In this document: positions 56,801 through 64,000 of the stretch, in pieces
How the letters are laid out: the number at the start of each line of letters is the position of its first letter
Numbering within the stretch: the stretch's first letter is position 1
From: Galaxea fascicularis
Taxonomy: Eukaryota > Cnidaria > Anthozoa > Scleractinia > Euphylliidae
Reading direction: 5' to 3'
NCBI GenBank assembly: GCA_948470475.1
Contig: OX419338.1
Coordinates: forward strand, 9,983,247-10,047,246
Length of the DNA stretch: 64,000 nucleotides
The notes under the pieces: generated by a model
Told to the model about the DNA's origin: nothing
The model's database searches: none
What the model saw: the letters and a program-made list of their open reading frames with translations, nothing else
Translations under genes and position numbers: made by a program

Positions 56801-59800
56801 CACACCAGACCCCCTCAACACTTGCACACCAGACCCCCTCAACACTTGCACACCAGACCCCCTCAACACTTGCACACCAGACCCCCTCAACACTTGCACA
56901 CCAGACCCCCTCAACACTTGCACACCAGACCCCCTCAACACTTGCACACCAGACCCCCTCAACACTTGCACACCAGACCCCCTCAACACTTGCACACCAG
57001 ACCCCCTCAACACTTGCACACCAGACCCCCTCAACACTTGCACACCAGACCCCCTCAACACTTGCACACCAGACCCCCTCAACACTTGCACACCAGACCC
57101 CCTCAACACTTGCACACCAGACCCCCTCAACACTTGCACACCAGACCCCCTCAACACTTGCACACCAGACCCCCTCAACACTTGCACACCAGACCCCCTC
57201 AACACTTGCACACCAGACCCCCTCAACACTTGCACACCAGACCCCCTCAACACTTGCACACCAGACCCCCTCAACACTTGCACACCAGACCCCCTCAACA
57301 CTTGCACACCAGACCCCCTCAACACTTGCACACCAGACCCCCTCAACACTTGCACACCAGACCCCCTCAACACTTGCACACCAGACCCCCTCAACACTTG
57401 CACACCAGACCCCCTCAACACTTGCACACCAGACCCCCTCAACACTTGCACACCAGACCCCCTCAACACTTGCACACCAGACCCCCTCAACACTTGCACA
57501 CCAGACCCCCTCAACACTTGCACACCAGACCCCCTCAACACTTGCACACCAGACCCCCTCAACACTTGCACACCAGACCCCCTCAACACTTGCACACCAG
57601 ACCCCCTCAACACTTGCACACCAGACCCCCTCAACACTTGCACACCAGACCCCCTCAACACTTGCACACCAGACCCCCTCAACACTTGCACACCAGACCC
57701 CCTCAACACTTGCACACCAGACCCCCTCAACACTTGCACACCAGACCCCCTCAACACTTGCACACCAGACCCCCTCAACACTTGCACACCAGACCCCCTC
57801 AACACTTGCACACCAGACCCCCTCAACACTTGCACACCAGACCCCCTCAACACTTGCACACCAGACCCCCTCAACACTTGCACACCAGACCCCCTCAACA
57901 CTTGCACACCAGACCCCCTCAACACTTGCACACCAGACCCCCTCAACACTTGCACACCAGACCCCCTCAACACTTGCACACCAGACCCCCTCAACACTTG
58001 CACACCAGACCCCCTCAACACTTGCACACCAGACCCCCTCAACACTTGCACACCAGACCCCCTCAACACTTGCACACCAGACCCCCTCAACACTTGCACA
58101 CCAGACCCCCTCAACACTTGCACACCAGACCCCCTCAACACTTGCACACCAGACCCCCTCAACACTTGCACACCAGACCCCCTCAACACTTGCACACCAG
58201 ACCCCCTCAACACTTGCACACCAGACCCCCTCAACACTTGCACACCAGACCCCCTCAACACTTGCACACCAGACCCCCTCAACACTTGCACACCAGACCC
58301 CCTCAACACTTGCACACCAGACCCCCTCAACACTTGCACACCAGACCCCCTCAACACTTGCACACCAGACCCCCTCAACACTTGCACACCAGACCCCCTC
58401 AACACTTGCACACCAGACCCCCTCAACACTTGCACACCAGACCCCCTCAACACTTGCACACCAGACCCCCTCAACACTTGCACACCAGACCCCCTCAACA
58501 CTTGCACACCAGACCCCCTCAACACTTGCACACCAGACCCCCTCAACACTTGCACACCAGACCCCCTCAACACTTGCACACCAGACCCCCTCAACACTTG
58601 CACACCAGACCCCCTCAACACTTGCACACCAGACCCCCTCAACACTTGCACACCAGACCCCCTCAACACTTGCACACCAGACCCCCTCAACACTTGCACA
58701 CCAGACCCCCTCAACACTTGCACACCAGACCCCCTCAACACTTGCACACCAGACCCCCTCAACACTTGCACACCAGACCCCCTCAACACTTGCACACCAG
58801 ACCCCCTCAACACTTGCACACCAGACCCCCTCAACACTTGCACACCAGACCCCCTCAACACTTGCACACCAGACCCCCTCAACACTTGCACACCAGACCC
58901 CCTCAACACTTGCACACCAGACCCCCTCAACACTTGCACACCAGACCCCCTCAACACTTGCACACCAGACCCCCTCAACACTTGCACACCAGACCCCCTC
59001 AACACTTGCACACCAGACCCCCTCAACACTTGCACACCAGACCCCCTCAACACTTGCACACCAGACCCCCTCAACACTTGCACACCAGACCCCCTCAACA
59101 CTTGCACACCAGACCCCCTCAACACTTGCACACCAGACCCCCTCAACACTTGCACACCAGACCCCCTCAACACTTGCACACCAGACCCCCTCAACACTTG
59201 CACACCAGACCCCCTCAACACTTGCACACCAGACCCCCTCAACACTTGCACACCAGACCCCCTCAACACTTGCACACCAGACCCCCTCAACACTTGCACA
59301 CCAGACCCCCTCAACACTTGCACACCAGACCCCCTCAACACTTGCACACCAGACCCCCTCAACACTTGCACACCAGACCCCCTCAACACTTGCACACCAG
59401 ACCCCCTCAACACTTGCACACCAGACCCCCTCAACACTTGCACACCAGACCCCCTCAACACTTGCACACCAGACCCCCTCAACACTTGCACACCAGACCC
59501 CCTCAACACTTGCACACCAGACCCCCTCAACACTTGCACACCAGACCCCCTCAACACTTGCACACCAGACCCCCTCAACACTTGCACACCAGACCCCCTC
59601 AACACTTGCACACCAGACCCCCTCAACACTTGCACACCAGACCCCCTCAACACTTGCACACCAGACCCCCTCAACACTTGCACACCAGACCCCCTCAACA
59701 CTTGCACACCAGACCCCCTCAACACTTGCACACCAGACCCCCTCAACACTTGCACACCAGACCCCCTCAACACTTGCACACCAGACCCCCTCAACACTTG

Positions 59801-60700
59801 CACACCAGACCCCCTCAACACTTGCACACCAGACCCCCTCAACACTTGCACACCAGACCCCCTCAACACTTGCACACCAGACCCCCTCAACACTTGCACA
59901 CCAGACCCCCTCAACACTTGCACACCAGACCCCCTCAACACTTGCACACCAGACCCCCTCAACACTTGCACACCAGACCCCCTCAACACTTGCACACCAG
60001 ACCCCCTCAACACTTGCACACCAGACCCCCTCAACACTTGCACACCAGACCCCCTCAACACTTGCACACCAGACCCCCTCAACACTTGCACACCAGACCC
60101 CCTCAACACTTGCACACCAGACCCCCTCAACACTTGCACACCAGACCCCCTCAACACTTGCACACCAGACCCCCTCAACACTTGCACACCAGACCCCCTC
60201 AACACTTGCACACCAGACCCCCTCAACACTTGCACACCAGACCCCCTCAACACTTGCACACCAGACCCCCTCAACACTTGCACACCAGACCCCCTCAACA
60301 CTTGCACACCAGACCCCCTCAACACTTGCACACCAGACCCCCTCAACACTTGCACACCAGACCCCCTCAACACTTGCACACCAGACCCCCTCAACACTTG
60401 CACACCAGACCCCCTCAACACTTGCACACCAGACCCCCTCAACACTTGCACACCAGACCCCCTCAACACTTGCACACCAGACCCCCTCAACACTTGCACA
60501 CCAGACCCCCTCAACACTTGCACACCAGACCCCCTCAACACTTGCACACCAGACCCCCTCAACACTTGCACACCAGACCCCCTCAACACTTGCACACCAG
60601 ACCCCCTCAACACTTGCACACCAGACCCCCTCAACACTTGCACACCAGACCCCCTCAACACTTGCACACCAGACCCCCTCAACACTTGCACACCAGACCC
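53891..60700. repeat. 24-bp satellite array, about 284 apparently identical units (6.8 kb)
   Basis: The unit starts CACTTGCACACC and ends CCCCCTCAA. 6810 bp divided by 24 is 283.75, so the array ends inside a unit, at ...AGACCC before GGAG. By eye every unit is identical, since the 120-bp pattern of the listing never changes. Because 24 is a multiple of three, five of the six frames are open throughout (the minus frame containing TGA is closed). None contains an ATG and the + frame is preceded by TAA at 53885, so I do not call it coding. One strand carries a five-base G run per unit. The array lies about 1.5 kb upstream of the NKIRAS start codon. Confidence 0.97.
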
Positions 60701-63700
60701 GGAGTTTTTTTTTGGCTGCTGAGAATTGTGGTTTTGGCTTTTTTTTTTTTTTATGAGAATTTGAGAACTACGTTTTTAGCAGATGGTTAAACCTTATTTA
60801 AAAGGAAAGAAATTTGGAGGCAGCCACTGATGGTTGAGAGTGCGTTTTTTAATTTTGTTTTTTGATGTTTATTAGTTTTGCTTGATATGAATTTGGTTTA
60901 GTTTTTTTTAAGCGTAGTCGGGCTCGGTAGACTTTGTCTACTAACGGATCCTTTTAACTGGTAAGGCACATTTGATGGAAACTGGAACCGGAGCTTACAT
61001 GGTTGCATGCACCTGCTTTGACAGTTTCTTTAATTCGCTCAGTATGGCTTGCTAAGGAATCTCAATGGGTTTTTGTAGCCTGACAAAACGTCTTGCAGTG
61101 AAAAGAACAGCTCATTCGTATCTCTTATCAGGTGGAACATTCTTTTGCTGTTCTTGATCGATAAGTATCAATGCCCGGGAATTTGAAAATCAGCCACCAA
61201 TTGTTCTTCAATGTATATGTCAGTGACGTGGCCGAGGCTCTTTTAACACTGATTGTTCAACCTGAAAAGCGAAAACAGTCGTTTTAATTACAGGTGACTT
61301 ACATCTACGTTAACGCCTGGGACAATTGAATAGCAAAGGGAAAAATTATACGCTTTAACATATGAGTGTGCTTGTGTTCAAGAATGCCATTAATTTTGTG
61401 ACATTTTCAAAAATGCTGTAGGTTTTGGTGAGGTAAAGTAAACTTTTTACGCCATTATGGAAATGTTCTAATGTTAGATTTAATGGTATCACGTGTATAT
61501 TCAAGGTACACATCAACTAGCTTTATTCAGCAATCACCTCTAATTTTCAAGCAGTTTTAAATACGTGTAAATTCACTTCAGTGGCAAATGTGCTACATAC
61601 ATTGTATTCTTTGACGTGGAGACTGAAACCTCAACTCTTTACTATAAAACTAATTTCTTCAAAGTTAATGTTAAGAAATTTTCGCCATTTCAGGAATGAT
61701 TCTGACGCAATGAGGAAGTTGTTTTCCGCTAACTAACTTTTTCTGTACGTTGGTTATTTCGAGAGGAATTGCCCCAAATGCAACCAAGGTGCAACATTTA
61801 GAACATTTAATATTTCTTACCTTCTTAACATTTAAAATTAGTAATACTAAGAGTCGAAAAGTAGACTGGGGTCAGTCGGAAGAATTTAGTTTTGCCGCTC
61901 TTATAGGAGACAAAAATCCTTGTCTAAAGTAAAACCGGCCGAAAGAGCAAGTCACGATAGACCACTCAATATCTCGAAATAAAATATGGGGATTTGACTT
62001 GTATGTTCTGAATAATAATCGAAATATCGGAGATGCAGAGCGTCCGAAAAGGAACGACAACCGTGTGACGTGAGTCCGGCGATGTTCCCGGTACGCACAA
62101 CGAAAGGAGGTAGAAACAAAGCGAAACAAACAAACACCTTCCCACAATCTCCCAACAGACCATGAATTGAATTAAAATAACTAATGTTTATTAAATGGGA
62201 AAGTATTAATAGTAAGTAACACAAATACTAAATATTAAACTTATGTATACAAATTATGGTCTAAGACAACGACTACTAAATAAATTAAATTGATTTAAAA
62301 CTGACTTATTTCTAAACTAATTCAATTCCTAAGTAACTTTAATGAGAGTAACTTTTAAGACTTAAAAAACTAACTACGAAACTAATTTACAGTTAATTAT
62401 TTGCAGTTCAGTTCTTTTTTGAAATCTTTGACCTTCCGAAAACTAACACTACAAAACCAGAACCAACTCCACAAACCTCCTTTTCTTCGGTTCAAACCAA
62501 GCCCCACGTCCAGCTCCACGTCCTTCTTTGCTTTATCTTTTCGACGTTTCCTACTCAGCACGTAGTCTTTTAACACTACTCAAGCTCAAGCTCCGCTCTA
62601 TGGCCACCAACGACAAATGGTTTTTGTCAGGTTATTTGACCGCCGCCTGTCAATGACTCTTGCAGTGAATTCTCTTCTCTTCTCCTCCTTCCCGCTGCCC
62701 TTTAAATTCCTCTTTTTCCTTGCTTACTTCATTCACCAAAGGCTACTGTACACTACGTTTGCCCGACTAACATTTATACATTCATGCTAATTTTGTTTTT
62801 TTACAATTAACACTTAACCTACATATTGTTTAAACACGATACCTTACACTCCTACGATAACACTTTACTAAATCAACACTTGAGAACAATGATAAACTTA
62901 TTGGCTATTCTTACAAATCCTAATTACAAAACACCCCTATTAACAAGATCTAAACACCACTGACAGTGAATAATTAACACTAGAACGAAAACCTTGAAAC
63001 AAATAGAAACAAAATCATCTAAATACGGTAAGGAGATTCCTCGACTTGCATCGATTGCTATCGTTAAGGACTTAAAGCTCAAACGTTTTTGGCATGCTGA
63101 TACAATTTGGCGGTAGTCGACGGTCCACATTTTGGAACCGTCGGGTTTCGTAATGGCCCATCCGTTGAAAACATATGCATGCATACCGATTACTCAAATG
63201 TTTCTAAGCCTTCCGCAGATATGGACGCAAATTAAATACATAAATTTTTCCCTCCTTGTTATTATTGTTTTGTTGTTATTTTTGTTCGATGTTGTTGTTG
63301 TTGTTGTGTTCTATGCTTTTGAATAACAACCCAGAAATAGTTTTGTCAAAGTTTGATTGTCATTGATAACAATGACAGCATGGATAGATCAACCAACGAA
63401 GTGATACTCAAATTAAGCACTCTCCCTCCTTCCCCCCACCCTGACTACATTTTTTTCTCCAAATTTGATTGCCATTGATGACAATCACAATTTGGATAGA
63501 TTAATGTGATTTTCTTTTGCTCTTGTGTTCTAAAATTTGGTAATGGCAGTAGTTGATTTACAAGCTGAACCGGGAAAAGGCGCACCCTTAAGTTTTCACT
63601 CGAATTTGAAACAAAACCTGTGCGCTTGTTACCACAAAATCTTCATGGATCAGTGTGCGACTGTATCATTTGCATTTAATTCCCTTGTCCTATTAAATAC

Positions 63701-64000
63701 ATCACTCGATGTAAGAACTCGTATAAGACTTATCTGAACTAACTGGAACTGCAGTCGCAGAGCGGAATGTTGAATATTAAGCGCTAGCGTTCATTTGATG
63801 TTGCAACCAATAACTCGGAAACACAAACTTATACTTAATCTAAATAATAACTGAGTGAGAACTAACCTGCAGAGTCTCAGTATGATCTTTGTTGTTCAAC
63901 AAGAAGAGACCACGCCAAGGGCTTCAAAATGAGCTTTCACAGTATGTGGCAAACACCACAAGAACTTTGGGCTCTGCCGTATGTATCACCTCTTTTTATA
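60701..64000. other. Right flank of the satellite, no supported gene
   Basis: AT-rich at 62160-62420 and 62760-62960, with (GTT)n at about 63284-63306. Short open frames occur on both strands without domain signs. A possible splice donor 'ctgcag|gttagt' occurs on the minus strand at about 63864-63875, after roughly 19 open codons, but the exon is too weak to call. Confidence 0.4.

Noticed and set aside
53891..60700. CRISPR-like or telomeric array
   Set aside because: There are no spacers between units, and the unit does not contain TTAGGG or its complement.
53891..60700. G-quadruplex array
   Set aside because: There is only one G run of five per 24 bp on one strand, so loops would be about 19 nt; not a typical quadruplex pattern.
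53888..60790. Two giant proteins of about 2270-2300 residues on opposite strands across the satellite
   Set aside because: They are translations of an invariant 24-bp repeat. There is no ATG, a stop lies directly upstream on the + strand, and there is no domain or splice signal; both are by-products of a unit length divisible by three.
62924..63184. Minus ORF with K-P-D-G-S ... V-D-Y-R resembling a Gypsy reverse-transcriptase segment
   Set aside because: The distance from V-D-Y-R to the L-P-Y-L-D-D-like block is wrong and no other RT motif is present nearby; judged chance similarity.

Overview
The window is metazoan nuclear DNA. All protein-coding genes are split by GT-AG introns, and the four recognisable ones are ordinary animal housekeeping genes. 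The repeat content (tRNA-derived SINEs, L2/CR1-type LINEs, a Penelope-like element with a GIY-YIG nuclease, and very many short foldback/MITE elements) fits an anthozoan cnidarian, most likely a stony coral. That assignment rests on my recollection of coral repeats and was not tested. No bacterial operon, CRISPR array, rRNA gene or functional tRNA gene is present.

Layout: 1-225 is one end of a dispersed foldback repeat. 1426-1928 (+) is the last coding exon of an ABHD10-type serine hydrolase. 6241-19835 (+) is a complete 12-exon class I alpha-1,2-mannosidase (MAN1A type, 634 codons), with a foldback element ending 108 bp before its ATG and most introns loaded with palindromic elements, including a TTAA-flanked insertion nested in another element. 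24410-26551 (-) is a complete 3-exon MTRES1-type mitochondrial S4-domain protein. 29037-30769 holds two small unrecognised ORFs that are paralogous to each other and transcribed divergently. 32835-34039 (+) is a 2-exon acidic/proline-rich gene that looks like an N-terminal piece of a piggyBac-derived protein. 34.8-36.3 kb is a cluster of foldback elements. 37246-40260 is a LINE with a 944-codon open EN-RT frame. 40.26-41.7 kb is a nested palindrome between direct repeats. 43710-52365 (-) is a complete 7-exon kappaB-Ras (NKIRAS) homologue, whose first intron carries a 5'-truncated Penelope-like element. 52.74-53.77 kb has two inverted arrays of a 10-bp repeat around a palindrome. 53891-60700 is a 6.8-kb array of an apparently invariant 24-bp unit. 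60.7-64.0 kb shows no gene I can support.

The genes do not form one pathway. MAN1A trims N-glycans in the Golgi, ABHD10 and MTRES1 products act in mitochondria, and the NKIRAS homologue is a small GTPase of NF-kappaB/Ral signalling. The unusual content is structural DNA: the homogeneous 24-bp satellite next to inverted decamer arrays upstream of the NKIRAS gene, the repeat-saturated MAN1A introns, and the divergent pair of small orphan paralogues.
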